DNA of 64,000 bases from Dryocosmus kuriphilus (GCA_038277395.1 CM076197.1:106108442-106172441), one strand, 5' to 3'. Positions 11,962-30,654 are shown, counted from the stretch's first letter. Numbers and translations are program-made. Notes: a model not told the origin generated them from the sequence alone.

Positions 11962-13088
11962 ATGGGTTGCGATGGTGGTACTATACCGCGTAGAGATGAA
12001 CTGGTGCGAGTAAAAAAGAAGCCTGAACAGGTAAACAAAATTCACACCAATATAAATAAGTTTTAATACCCAACTGAAAAATACTCTGTTTTACTCGTAA
12101 GGAATATTGGTCAAAGTTTTACGAGTTATTGTAAGCTTGTCGCTCTTAGTTGTAAAGATTATGTTATAATTCGAAAAACAAAAAAATACAGTTTTTACTA
12201 TTTTGACTAATTGTTTATTTCCACTTGATTTAATCGTCAGAAAGATAAAGAGTCAGAATTGGCCTTCAGATGGAGACATTGCTCCATCAGACAGTTACCT
12301 TTGCAAAATCCAATCGTTGCTTGCGGTTTGGGTCGTCTTTATTCTAAAGAAGCAGTCTTGGAAGGACTTCTCGATCGGTCAACGCTTCCAGAGTCCGCAG
12401 TTCACATAAAAAATCTTAAAGATGTCAAAACTTTGAATCTTACGCCAAATCCAGTATTTGATGGAGGAAAGGTCGAGAAAGGTGATTGCTATGTCGATGG
12501 AGGAAAAAGCCCGTATATTTGCCCTATCATTGGTTTGGAAATGAACGGGAAGTACAAATTTTGCTTCATCTGGAATTGCGGTTGTGTAATGAGTGAAAGA
12601 GCTCTCAAAGAAATTAAAACTAGTGTAAGAACTTTTATCATATATTCTTTATATTTTGTATCCAGATCGTATATTTCAATGCCGTTTTCTTATTACAGAC
12701 CTGCCATAACTGTCAAAAACCCTTTGACGAAAATGATATTGTTATCATTAATGCAGTTGGCGACGATCTAGAAAAACTGGAAGAGAAGTTAGCTTTTCGA
12801 AAAGCAGAAGAAAGAAAAGCAACAAAGAAGAAGATTAAACATGAAACAACTTCCGGCGATACAGAGCAAGTCGAGAATCCAAAGAAAAAAATCAAGAAAG
12901 AAAAACCTTCTTGCTCCAAACAACCCAATCAAGTTCAAGATGCGGCCTATAACAAAACTACGGAAGATTATAGCGTGGCAAAGGATCCAAAAGCCTCGGA
13001 TGTATTCAAAAGTATCTTTACATCTCATCAGTCGGCAGCTGATCAAACCAGAGCACATTGGGTCACTTATAATCCATTTTATAATTAA
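11962..13088 (+). CDS. RTF2: Replication termination factor 2 (RTF2), complete, three exons
   Basis: RTF2 is a conserved nuclear protein with a modified RING-like fold; in animals it travels with the replisome and must be removed at stalled forks. Exons are 11962-12030, 12241-12624 and 12699-13088, all joined in phase 0 with GT-AG introns of 210 and 74 bp. The protein is about 280 residues (human about 306). It begins MGCDGGTIPRRDELV, the family's signature start. RWRHCSI, GLGRLYSKEAVLEGLL, CPIIGLEMNG and FIWNCGCVMSERALKEIK follow, then TCHNCQKPF. The acidic and lysine-rich tail ends with FTSHQSAADQTRAHWVTYN, also typical. Splice choices are fixed by frame and homology. Its promoter lies in the 117 bp after the LINE tail, so the LINE has inserted close upstream. 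Confidence 0.95.
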
Positions 13089-13894
13089 AATATTAAGTAA
13101 AAATCACTTAATTTAGTTAATTTTATATCAGCGTTGTCATCTTTATCTTTTGATCACATTTTGTTGGCTACCATTAAACCCTCGATGCAGTCAGCTTCAA
13201 TTTTCATTTATTGTCATTGTAAATTTTTTTTAAATATAGGAAATTTTATTTTAAAATTACATCACCATTAATAATTTAACAATATTTACAAGTCATTTAG
13301 ACTAATGTTGATTAAGAATAGTGACTATTTTAAATTATAAATTTTTTGTAGTTTTACGACTATTTTAAAAATTCGTAGTTTCTAATTGTACGACGATTGT
13401 TTTTATCATAGTTTTATTTTATTGTATTCGTTCATTCGGCTAACAGGAAAAAATATAACAGCGGTAATTTTCAGTCTAGAATTTGCTGAGAAAAAAAAAA
13501 ACACTCCCTCAGCCTAAAAAATAAACGTACTCCTGAAATCAATAACAGGTGATGGGAACCAACAGTGAATTTAAGCTAAAGCTACTAAAAAGTGTGTATA
13601 TTAGAAATATGAAGCTTAATAATTTCTTTCAAGTGGCACGAAAAGTCTATAATTATAAAAATTAGGTTTTAAAAAATATATAATAATCACATGAATTTAA
13701 AAGTACATGTATATTGCAATATATACCTGATATAATAGTGTCAAGTGGAATAAAATGATAAATGTACAATCCGTAATTCTGTAAATTGATTTAAATTTGT
13801 TAAAGTGTACCTAAGAGTCCAAGGCACATAATACGAATTTGCATCTATAGATCACGATGGTTCTAGATAGCAGTCTTTATGTAAAAATTTGTTA
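13089..13894. other. Convergent intergenic region between RTF2 and S1P
   Basis: About 800 bp of AT-rich DNA between the two stop codons. It must hold both 3' UTRs. No ORF, repeat with termini or RNA gene is visible. Confidence 0.6.
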
Positions 13895-20314
<6,420 letters not shown>

Positions 20315-21119
20315 ACTATTTTAACCTGAAAATCATATAAAATAAACTTGCGTAATAACCGTAATAATTATAATAATCACTCGTCATGCATGGTCGACAA
20401 AGGTAAAAAGCGGTCAAGTTATTAAAAAATACACAATCAAAACAGGCTTTATAAACCATACTAATAAAATTAAAATATAAAACCTACTCTGTTAATTCAC
20501 TTGTCATTTTTCATCATTTCATAACCTTAAATTCCGTCTACGCTGCCAAACTACGCACGTCGATGCACATTTTCACATGCATTTATGCGTATTTCATCAC
20601 ATTTCATTCTTTCACTTTAAAAATTTACTTCTATGTTCTATTGTGTTTTATTTGGTTATTTGGCTGATTATAAATGCGGTACTCAGGTGGAGTCAACGCA
20701 ATGAAACGCAATGTGAAGTAGACGGCCCGCTAAAATTATGATTATATTTAGTTCGAAGGCAATTGTACGCGCGCTGCTGTCGTCAGCGGGTGAACTTGAC
20801 AGATTCCATTGGATTCTACATAACAGCAATCACGGGAGGCATTAAACTCAATTATAGTCACGTACGTATAACCCTTAAAGTTTGCTTAAAGCGTATGTTG
20901 GGGTATGTCAGTAATGTCATGAATCCGAGCGTATCCAAGAACACTAGAATTCAGGACGTCCAACGCCCTAATCCCTATGCAGCGGGCCAGCGCCGTGTAT
21001 CCGATTGAGGCAAAATCTCAAGGCACAGAGCACCTCCCACCACTCGGCACTCGCTTGTCTCTTCTTTCCTACGACCGACCGACACTCACCGACTATAGGG
21101 GTACTAGAGTGTGGGAGAT
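20315..21119. other. Upstream region of S1P, no gene seen
   Basis: Divergent flank of the S1P gene up to the hAT element. It should contain the S1P promoter and 5' UTR. Short frames at 20763-21008 and 20977-21201 lack any motif. Confidence 0.5.
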
Positions 21120-21127
21120 TGCTCACG
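21120..21127. repeat. Left 8-bp target duplication of the hAT element
   Basis: TGCTCACG, identical to 27616-27623. Confidence 0.9.
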
Positions 21128-22101
21128 CAGGGTTGCCAGATGATTCAGCGCTGAAGTCGCCATTTTTATGGTTGGAAATCGCCAGATATCGCCAATCTTA
21201 GAAATTCAAATATCGCCAGAAAAGAGCCAATTTAAAAAAATAGTCGCCAACTCGTAATCATTCTAATAATTTAATTTGCATTTGTAAAATTTGTAACGTA
21301 TTGATTTAAGTTTTTTAAATGAAAACTTAACAATTCATTTAATCTATTCATAAATTTAGAATTATTTATAAATTATTAAAGTCAAGTATCCCTATCTAGA
21401 ACTATGAAAAATAGTACTAGAACTTTGATCAGATTAAACAACATTTTCAGATATTTTATCGTAAGTTGAATAATAAATAAGTAAAAGTAGTTATAATACA
21501 ATACTGTTTCTCCCATTCTGGCTTATATTTGCGAAATTTTTCTTTTGGATTTTCCCATATTTGTTTCTGTTTTCGATCGTGTATGGACAAGAATATAACC
21601 TCCATTAGAAACGAAACACTGTAAAACCAGAGTAAAACTTGAAAGATTGGAGAAATCACAGAGAGGCATTATGTTAAAATAGGTTGAACAGAGGCGCATC
21701 TGAAAAATCACTTTGTAGGTAATTGGTGGACATGAAAGCACCAGAACAGTTGATTGATTGCTTGTAGCAGAGATTATTGTAGTCGACGACCTTCCATCCG
21801 CCACAGGGTAAGGTTGTTTTCGATATTACGCTCTGAGCGCGCTCTGAGCTCGCTGCGGTGCTCAACCATTTTTTATCATAGAAATGAGAAATGGCGACTG
21901 TGGATGATCCTATTCGTCAGATTTGGCGCGAATTGCAAATGTTGTGAATGATGCCGTAAGTTTTGTGGAAAACTTGCCGAATGGTTGCGTTTTTTAGTAA
22001 TTTGTTGTGAAATATTACCGATTTTATGCGAACGTGCTCTAATATCGTGCTCCGTCTTTTTGGTCAGAGTGAAAATATCGAGCGTGCTAAAAGAAGGGGA
22101 A

Positions 22102-23845
22102 ATGGGCGCGAATGTGAATGATATTTTGGATCCAGCTATTTTTTTGGGTGCTGCAAATGTGTTGTTTGGAAATGAGGATTTAGGGGATTTAGTAGATCTG
22201 GTTGGAATTTTGGAAGATGAAAGAGACGAAAGAGAAAATCATCATGAAAGAGTGAGAAATTTCTTTGAAGAGGTTATACCTCTGTATTCATTATCAGGTA
22301 AATATAATGTTTAAATATCTATTTCCAGTAAATATTTTAGTCAAAAATATATTTTTAGTTATAATTAATAAATAATCTTTTAAGGCTGTTGGAGCAACCG
22401 TAGACAACAGCCAACAGTTATTGCTCCAATAATATGGTGTTTTGGAGCAACTCGTATGCAAAAACTATATATTTATATATAATTATATATTTTATATATA
22501 ACAAATATATAATACTATAATATAATGTATTTAATATATATATATTTTATCATATATATATATAATAATAATTATATATTTTTTCGTATATATTTTTTGA
22601 GTCTTCCATTTCATACATGTAAGATTTTTTAAAGAATTTTATTTCAATGATTCATCAAACACTATTTTTTAAATTACTTTTTTCATAAATATAGTTTCGA
22701 AGGAGCAACATATAATGTGTAAATTTTATTCTATTTTCAGATTTTAAGTCACATTTGCGACTCACTCGCCAAACATTTCGAACTTTCTTGGATGATATTG
22801 GACCTCTTTTGAACAGACACCACATGGGGCCTCAGCGAATATGTCCAGAGAAGCAATTATGTATTGCAATATGGATATTTGCTAATCAAGAAGTGTATAG
22901 GTAAAACCTAAGATCAAGTTTCCTACATATCTAATCTATGTCAAAACTATCTTGCTGTCATAACAAATGTAATATTATATATTCTATTGACCTCACTTTC
23001 GAATTCTCCCTTGTATTTTCAGATCAGTAGCTGACCGTTTTGGAGTTTCCAAAAATACAGCATGGCGATGCACAATAAATGTCGCACAGGTCCTTAATAA
23101 TCAGTCTCACAATTATATTATATGGCCTGTAGGCCCCCAGTTAGTCCAAGTTGAAGAGGATTTTGAAAGGCAGGCTGGATTTCCTGGTGTCGTTGGTGCA
23201 GTCGATGGATGTCACATTGAAATAAGCGCTCCTCATGTCGATGCCGAGAGCTACGTGAACAGGAAGCACTATCATTCGGTGGTACTGCAAGGGATTTGCG
23301 ATGCCAAAAGAAAATTCATAGATGTATTCGCCGGAGTTTGCGGCAGTGTGCACGATGCTCGAATATGGCGAATGAGTGATATTCAACAAGCGATGCTAAA
23401 TCAAGGAGAAGTATACTGCCCACGAGAAACACATACTCTTGGAGATTCTGCCTACCCAATCCAGTACGATTTGTTGCCTCCTTATCGCGATAATGGTCAC
23501 CTGACACCAACGCAGAGACATTTCAACACGATTCACTCAAAGACTCGTGTTGTCATTGAACGAGCTTTTGGATTATTGAAAGGTCGTTTCCGTAGACTAA
23601 AATATTTGTATGTTCAACATGTTCAATATGCCCCTCTCATTATCATAGCATGTTGTGTACTTCACAATATATGCCTCGATTTAGATGATGAGTTGAACGA
23701 TTTAGTCGCAGACGGTAATGATGACGTTGGCACTGATGTCATTGGCGATCATAATGGAAGAGATATTATACCAGGGGCAAACAAACGTGACATAATTGCT
23801 GACTTACTGATGGATGCAAGAAGAAATCGTCAGGAAAACCATTAG
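22102..23845 (+). CDS. HARBI1-like PIF/Harbinger transposase, three exons
   Basis: This is a DDE-type nuclease that cuts and reinserts the element. Exons are 22102-22297, 22741-22900 and 23023-23845, with frame kept across both GT-AG introns, giving 392 residues. The N-terminal part is acidic; the region after DFKSHLRLTRQTFR holds the helix-turn-helix, with VADRFGVSKNTAWR. The catalytic triad is readable: Asp in VVGAVDGCHIEI, Asp in LGDSAYPIQYDL and Glu in VIERAFGLLKGRFRRLK. CCVLHNICL follows, as in the DDE_Tnp_4 family. The frame is intact, so the protein may still be made. The 443-bp first intron is very AT-rich. The start ATG at 22102 is the first that joins in frame; the frame is also open further upstream. 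Confidence 0.88.
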
Positions 23846-25028
23846 TACAACTGACTGCCAAATATCGTTTCGCAGAAAAACTATCACATCAGGAAGCAGT
23901 ATCAGCGAAGCAAGTGAATCTGAAGTAAAAAAAAAAAGCGAATCCACATAGCCAAATTACATTGATAGTCCCAGAGCAAAGAAGATGAGAAAGTCTGAAA
24001 ATGAATAATTGGGGGAAATGGATTTTAATTAATTTTGAATTGCATAAATGTTGAACTGTTGAGTACGAAAGGACAGTCAAAGAATTTCTTTCATATTGAT
24101 GCAATAATAATTTTATATACAACAGACTGAAATGAGAAAATTAATGAAAATGTGTGTAAATATTGAAAGTTGGATAGACTCCGATAAAATAAATATCTAT
24201 ATAACTATAAAAGTAAATAAACTCGGGTAAAGATAGTAGATAGTATTGACCACTTTTTGAACCAATTAATTACTTTTTATCAATTATACGAATAATTAGA
24301 ATTTTCTTAGAATCGATTCATAAAGTCTTAAATTAAATAAAGTCAGCTTATTATTAATTAATATACAATACTGTTTCATGAGTTTTGTTTATTCAATGTT
24401 AGTTGTACTTAAATACTTAAAGTCTTAATAACATAACAAGTCTTGTTTTGAAAGTTTTTTGTATTTTGTCCATAAGTAACAATTTATTAAAATTTCGTAC
24501 AACATTCTTTCTTATTTCTTATAACTCTCTTATAAGGTAGTGGAAACAACAATTTCATTTCAGATGAATTTTTGATTAAACATATGATTCTAAGCTTCGC
24601 TAAGACAATACCTTGGACGTTCAGTAAATTATTAACAATATTAACAACGTTTCCTTGGAAAATTGAGTTGAGTTTCATACTTTTTCTTCGATTTAAAGGC
24701 ACAACATACTCAAGAAGCGAATCTCGTGATGTGATCAGCACTTTTTTTCCATTCTTTAGTCTTTTTCTTATAGCTAAAGTAAATAATAAAATAATCTTCT
24801 TTACAAAGCAGGTGCATGTTACGTGTACTATAATAAGTAATACTGAAGAACTCTTGTTAATAATTATTTTCTTAAAACAAAATCACAAGAACTACTTTAT
24901 GACCTAGTGGAAAGAACAATTGCATTTCAGATGCATTTAAAAAATAAAATAATTTAAAGCAAATTATAAACTTTGGTAAAAGAAAACTACTTAATCTTCG
25001 ATTATAACTTTGGTAAAAGATGAGTGAG

Positions 25029-26812
25029 TTATGAAAAAGGTTTATTTGGCATATTACATTTTACGAAATCTAAGTAATTTTCAAAGGTTGAAACAAACCT
25101 CTCCTGCAATGCCTGTTGAGTTTCCAACTTCTTTTCAATTGTTAGGCACAACCTATTGAGAGGCGAATCTTCAGTCTTTTCTAATCGTTTTTTCGTTTTC
25201 TTATTGTTGCTAGGCTCTCCATATTCGAGGGATATCCTTTGCAATGTTAACCAGATTTTCGTTGTTTGTTTCTAAGGATCTTTTGGAATTCGCCCGCTTG
25301 GCTACCTCCAGCGATATCCTTTAAATTAGACGACAGAGCAACAGGTGAGATTGCAGGTTTGTTGAAGAGAATGTCATCCATGGCATCAAAATGATCCCAT
25401 ACTTCTCCTCCTGCTTCTCCAGTCGTGTTCTCCTTGTCTTTGTACTTTTTGTACATTTTCATGAACCCCTTCCATTTGCTGTCACATTGTGGTCCAGATA
25501 CTGTGTATCCGTTTTCAGACATTTTATCTGCAATTCGTTGCCACAATTGCTTCTGCAATTTTATTTTATACCCTCCGCCTTCCTTCACAGTCCGGTATGT
25601 CTGAATCAACAACTTAATCATTGGGTTCGTCCATTGAAATTCCTTCTCTGAAAAATGGAATTAAGTTATGAATATAGAATAAAACACATAGAAGAACTCT
25701 CTCTTAATAAGATAAAAGATAAAAGTGAAGCTGAAGCTATACCTGTCTTCTCGTTTATATCATTCGGCACATTCAGCGACCCACAATCCTCTGCTATGAA
25801 ATCTGTAAATAACAAAGAATTGGAGATATTTTATTTATTTCCAATACTTCTTTCATATCTAAAAATTCTTAGGTTTATTGATACTTTATTTATTTATTGG
25901 ACGTGAAACATTGTTCAATTGAACAGTTGTCATTCAAATATCCATCGAAGACTCGATGGTTCTCAAAACAGTGTTCAATACATATTTGAAATCCAATTTT
26001 TTCCTTCTTCAGTGTTCAACGTCCTTTGAAGAGTTTCGAAGGAACCACTGATCCTTTAATTCATGTCTCAAGTGTTCAATGGATGTTAAACATTGTTCTA
26101 TTATATAATTAACACTCAAAACGTGATTCAAAGGCTCAGTGGTTTTTTCGAAACTGTTGAAAGGACGTTGAACACTGAAGAAGGAAAAAATTGGATTTCT
26201 AATATCCATTGAACACCGTTTTCAGAATTATTTTAGAAATTAATTAGAAATTAAATAGAAATTATTTGGGAAATCATTTTAGAAGTACAATTTTTTCGTT
26301 GGTCAGTGTTCACCTTTCTTTGAACATTATCAAAGGAACCAATGAGCCTTCAATTCACGCCTTCAGTGTTTCATGGATCTTCGAGGGAGAATTCTTTTAT
26401 TGTACAATGTTTCACGTCCAAAAAATTAGATTTATTATTCTTAAAACAGAGTTAATGAATATTAGAAATTCAATTTTTCCGATATAAACCATTGTACAAT
26501 AAAAGAATTCTCCTTCGAAGATCCTTTGAACAATAAAATTTATTTAAACAATTGTACTCACATGTTCCGCCGGCAGCAGCTTCAGGGCTTCCAATAATTA
26601 AAGGCTCGTCCACAAATTGGTTTTGAATGTTTCCTGTAAGAAAAATATTATTATTTCTAAATTAAAAAATAAAAATTAGGGGTTATGTACTTTTTGGTTT
26701 TGTTATTTTAGTTTAAGAACTTACCTTCTCCAAAATCTATTTGGCAATAAACTTTATTATCTTTTTTTATCATCCTGTTGTTTTCGTCGAGGATGATTCC
26801 TTGGATGCTCAT
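25029..26812 (-). pseudogene. Harbinger Myb/SANT-like accessory protein, frameshifted near its end
   Basis: This is the second protein of PIF/Harbinger elements, which helps the transposase reach the nucleus and bind termini. Minus-strand exons are 26812-26725, 26633-26562, 25802-25743 and 25647 onward; frames join at each GT-AG junction. The DNA-binding trihelix region starts FQWTNPMIKLLIQTYR and contains LWQRIADKMSENGYTVSGPQ and CDSKWKGFMKMYKKYK. The frame stops at 25247, but the continuation LQRISLEYGEPSNNKKTKK to a stop at 25029 is in another frame. I read this as a small indel near 25250, though a missed short intron is possible. The intron between exons 2 and 3 holds another palindromic MITE. 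Confidence 0.7.
25905..26520. mobile_element. Palindromic MITE-like repeat inside the Myb-like gene's intron
   Basis: GTTCAACGTCCTTTGAAGAG near 26013 is mirrored by GTTGAAAGGACGTTGAACAC near 26155-26180, and GAACCACTGATCC/CTCAGTGG nearby. A weaker related copy follows at 26270-26500 with its own inverted ends (AATTCTCC(T/C)TCGAAGATCC). No terminal duplication could be fixed. Confidence 0.5.
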
Positions 26813-27016
26813 GTTGCATACAATAAAATTATTTAATGTTATTAATCAAAATTATTCATATGGACGCGTAAAAGATGGACGCCACTTAATTCCACTTTTC
26901 AGTTTTCCACATTAATGCGCATTCACAAGCTATGATGTTCAAACACACTTATAAAATTGAATGAGCACCGCAGCGAGCTCAGAGCGCGCTCAGACCGCAA
27001 TATCGAAAACAACCTA

Positions 27017-27366
27017 GGTATTCACTTGTCCAAAATTTCATTTTCCCTAAAACTCATTTTGCCGAAAAAATAACTAGATTTACGGGTGATGTAGACATAA
27101 ATGATAGAGGGGATCCCGCTTGTGAATTTATGGCATATTGCCATGATCACTCCAAATGGAAAATTACATTTAAAAAATTCGAGTTTTATAAAGAAAAATA
27201 AAGAATTTTCACGAAACGTTACCTAAAGTAAATTTGAGTTACAGATCTATCCAAAATTGGTAAGCAGAAACCCATCTATCAATTGTTTCAAAGGCGTCTA
27301 GTAATCTAGTGATTTTTTCGGCAAAATGAGTTTTAGGGAAAATGAAATTTCGGACAAGTGAATACC
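27017..27366. mobile_element. TA-flanked MITE (Tc1/mariner-like) with about 60-bp inverted ends
   Basis: Starts GGTATTCACTTGTCCAAAAT and ends with the near-perfect complement; TA at 27015-27016 and 27367-27368. It sits within the last bases of the Harbinger right terminal repeat. Non-coding; 350 bp. Confidence 0.85.
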
Positions 27367-27615
27367 TACCCCGCCACAGGCTGCGACGACGCTGATGCGG
27401 GCTCTTGATTGGCGAGATATTAAAGGCGCGTTTTCGATTATATTAATGATACATTTTCATGGAATTTTTCACTAATCGCCACTGTCGCCACAAAAGAGCC
27501 AGCTCAAATTCAAAATCGCCAGAATAGGCGCCAGTCGCCAAACCTGCAAAAGTGGTCGCCAACAAACGCATGAAATCGCCGGAATGGCGATAAATCGCCA
27601 CCTCTGGCAACCCTG

Positions 27616-27623
27616 TGCTCACG
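27616..27623. repeat. Right 8-bp target duplication of the hAT element
   Basis: TGCTCACG, identical to 21120-21127. Confidence 0.9.
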
Positions 27624-28234
27624 CTGTGCATTTCATTCCGACTGATTTTCCGCAGCGCACCCTGTTTAGAATTGTTTTGGGAACTAAAATTAAAGGTCCA
27701 AACAGCGCGCCCTGTTTAGAACTCCTCGGTTTTCAGGAACTAGTCCACGAAGCGCCTGACCTGGTAATAGTAGAGCGAGCTTGTGGAGCGCGTACTATGT
27801 ACCTACTGAAAAAAGAAGGGACGAAACGGTCGGAAGTCTGTAGTGAAGATCGGGTAGGTAACCATGTTATTGCAGATTAAGATAAAAATTAGAAACCGGT
27901 GGGAGGCTCATAAAGCAGTGGTTTCATTAACTTGTTCATTAACGTATGTCTGCTTGTTCATAAAGCAAAATTTGGAATTAATTGAATTATAATTTTGAAT
28001 AAGAAATTAATTACAGCTTCTACCTTCGCTGCTTTGTGTATCGATTTTTTCACTTTTCTAATTAATTTTTCTCAACAAATAAATTACGATATATTTAATA
28101 AAAATTAATTATTCTACTTTTATCTTAGTTTTTTCCTGGTAGCGTGAAAAGAGGCAGCTTTGTAACGGTTACAGTTTCGAAAATTCTTGAATTCTTTTTA
28201 AAAAAATATTACATACTTGAGAAATATAAACGCT
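27624..28234. other. Intergenic stretch, no gene seen
   Basis: Contains a short tandem duplication around GCGCACCCTGTTTAGAA (27655) and GCGCGCCCTGTTTAGAA (27705). A 98-codon frame crossing the hAT end at 27584-27880 is not convincing. Confidence 0.45.
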
Positions 28235-29269
28235 TTAAGGGCATGTGCCACTGAGCGGAAGACCTACATTACCAACCACAATTTGAGGATTTTTCCATTT
28301 ATCTTTTGAACCACAGAACTTTTTTTTGTAAATAAAATAACGGACAGATACTTTTGGAAATGCATGAGAAGACAATAAATTGCGTTTGTATACATTATTT
28401 GAGTAGGAATTTTGAAAAAACTTTTTTTCGGCAAAATTAAAACTGGAAATTTCTTGGAGCTTCTCCAGAAATTTTTTGAATCACGGAACTTCTTTTATAC
28501 ATAATATATTGACATAAAACTTTCAGAGAAGCAAAAGGGGACAATAAACTACGTTTGTATACCCGATTTAAGTATAAATAATGTAAAAATATTTGTAATA
28601 ACTAAATACATTCCCAGGGATACCGACCGTGCTGTTGAACACTGTAATCAATGTCTTTTTTTCAGTGAAGCAGTATTGAGGTAAACGCCTCCTCTGTCTT
28701 GAAGAAAATCAGGCAAACATCGTTAGAAAACATTATAAACAACAATTTTTGTACGTATAGTGCAAATGAACAAACTAATATGTAAATTCGCGACGTCAGC
28801 TGTCAGTGAACTCGAGTCGTGTCGCGTGTTTTGCGCCATCGCTTTGATATTGGGAACGGTGTTGATTGGAACTAACTTGCAAAATGCTTCCCGTTTTAAT
28901 TTCGTCGCAAAAACTTTTTTCCAAATTCCTACTCAAATAGTGTATACAAACGCAATTTAATGTCTTCTCATGCATTTCCCAAAGTTTCAGTCCGATTCTT
29001 TATTTACAAAAAAAGTTCTGTGATTCAAAAAAATTCTGCAAGAAGCTCCAAGAAATTTCCAGTTTTAATTTCGTCGAAAAAAACTTTTTTCAAAATTTCT
29101 ACTCAAATAATGTATACAAACGCAATTTATTGTCTTCTCATGTATTTCTCAAAGATTCAGTCAGATATTTTATTTACAAAAAAAGTTCTGTGGTTCAAAA
29201 AATAAATGGATAAATCCTAAAATTGAGGTTGGTAATGTAGGTCTTCCGCTCAGTGGCACATGCCCTTAA
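28235..29269. mobile_element. Second TTAA-flanked foldback element
   Basis: Starts TTAAGGGCATGTGCCACTGA and ends with the complement GGCACATGCCCTTAA; TTAA at 28235-28238 and 29266-29269. Arms of roughly 350 bp pair with moderate divergence around a unique centre of about 300 bp (28600-28900). It is unrelated in sequence to the foldback at 2227 but shares its TTAA target, again suggesting piggyBac/Kolobok-type mobilisation. Confidence 0.8.
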
Positions 29270-29288
29270 AATCCAAGCAATTGTCTGG

Positions 29289-29290
<2 letters not shown>

Positions 29291-29344
<54 letters not shown>
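29291..29344. repeat. (GT)n microsatellite
   Basis: About 27 GT units directly after the foldback element. Confidence 0.95.
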
Positions 29345-29345
<1 letters not shown>

Positions 29346-30218
29346 ATATTTCTTGTGAACACAAAAAGTTGAAAATGGTTACAGATAATCGCAGATAATA
29401 ATGAAGAGCTTTTACTGCCATTAACCCGGTAACAAGGCTTGCATCAGAATGGGATTAAAAGTTTTAATTCTTTTCAACACATGATTTTTCCTTCCGTCTC
29501 TTATACCGCCAGCGGGAACAGAAAAAGTAAAATGCAATCCATTTCTATGTCTTCATCTGTGTGTTTGACAACGTCAAACATAACCACAAAATAATTAATA
29601 AATAGAATATAATATTTGCATAAAAAGCACTATAGAATCATGAAATTTGAAAAATCTCGTAGGATTTTGCATACAACTGCATTAGTTTACTATTAACAAC
29701 TTCGTTTTATTCAAATTGCTTCATGGGTAAAAAAAAATAAAATCATGATAAATAAATCTAAAAATTACTTTAAATCTTGACTATTTCCGCACAAATCAAT
29801 CCTAAAGACGTAGTTTGATGAATTTAGTATTTTTGAAAGTTTTTTACTAAATAATTATTTCAAAAACAATAAATAACAAAATATTTTTGAACGGAACTAG
29901 ACGGAATTAAATAAATGAAAACTATGTTCTTATCATTGAATAGAAAATATTAGGACAGACGTTACTGCCGCTAGGCGAATTGAAGGGAATTAAAATTCTG
30001 ACAAATCTATTGTTCCCTTGCAGATTGGAGCATGGTGGAAGAATCAGGTTTTAAATAAGACAGAAAAATTTCACTTTTACGTTGACATCAAGAATTTTAT
30101 AATTCTTTTGTATTCAAGCCTTCTAAACAAACACAAGAGTTTCTAGACATATTCATTACATTTTTTAAAGCACTTTTATAATCTTTCAAAATGAGTTTTT
30201 AACAACTTACCCTGGTGA
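29345..30218. other. AT-rich stretch, nothing recognised
   Basis: No ORF, repeat termini or RNA gene is visible. Confidence 0.6.
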
Positions 30219-30572
30219 AAATTTCGGATTGAAATTTATTCCGAATGAATCCGAGCCATTCTGAAATCTGTATCCGCGCCATTCCGAGCCAATCCGAAAA
30301 ATTGTTTAAATATCGTTCGATCCAAATCGGTTAAACATTTTTCCGAAGTTTTAATCCGATACAATCTGAAAGTGATTTTCAATCCGAAGGAATCCGAACT
30401 CGGAATGGTTCGGATTCATTCGGATTGAAAATCTGTTTCAGATTAAATCGGATTAAAGCTTCGGATTGAGTCGGAATAATATTTAACCGATTTGAATCGA
30501 ACGAGATTTAAAAAAAATTTCAGATTGGACTTCCGAATAGCTCGGATTCGTTCGGAATGAATTTTAATCCGA
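30219..30572. mobile_element. TCCGAA-rich MITE, second family member
   Basis: Begins CCCTGGTGAAAATTTCGGAT and ends near AATTTTAATCCGAAAC. The interior is a dense set of imperfect AATCCGAA/TTCGGATT words. Related in plan to 19240-19662. Confidence 0.6.
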
Positions 30573-30654
30573 AACATAATGTAACGTTGATGCAACAATA
30601 TAAGAGATTTGAGACCAATTGATTGCCCTATAAAATAATATATTTTATTGAAGA

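Larger units (their letters stand above)
21808..27370 (+). mobile_element. PIF/Harbinger element with transposase and Myb-like genes
   Basis: Terminal inverted repeats read GTAAGGTTGTTTTCGATATT on the left and, on the right complement, GGTAGGTTGTTTTCGATATT; similarity continues through GCGCGCTCTGAGCTCGCTGCGGTGCTCA. It carries the two divergent-to-convergent genes typical of the superfamily: a HARBI1-like transposase (plus) and a Myb/SANT-like protein (minus). The right terminus is interrupted by a TA-flanked MITE (27017-27366). Direct repeats CCGCCACAGG at 21798-21807 and 27371-27380 flank it, longer than the usual 3-bp duplication. Confidence 0.85.
21128..27615. mobile_element. hAT-type non-autonomous element, expanded by nested insertions
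   Basis: The left end reads CAGGGTTGCCAGA and the right end is its complement, TCTGGCAACCCTG. The element is flanked by a perfect 8-bp duplication, TGCTCACG (21120-21127 and 27616-27623), which is the hAT hallmark. Both ends carry many subterminal TCGCCA words (about 21155-21250 and 27475-27605), likely transposase-binding repeats. Removing the nested Harbinger element and MITE leaves under 1 kb, with no hAT transposase. This is therefore a non-autonomous copy that later received a 5.6-kb insertion. Confidence 0.9.

Noticed and set aside
21456..21804. Minus-strand ORFs in the left part of the hAT element as a hAT transposase
   Set aside because: Too short and without any RNase H-like or BED motif; the element looks non-autonomous.
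22381..22440. Another TTAA foldback copy in the transposase intron (starts TTAAGGCTGTTGG)
   Set aside because: Only the first dozen bases match; no right end with the same inverse and TTAA was found.
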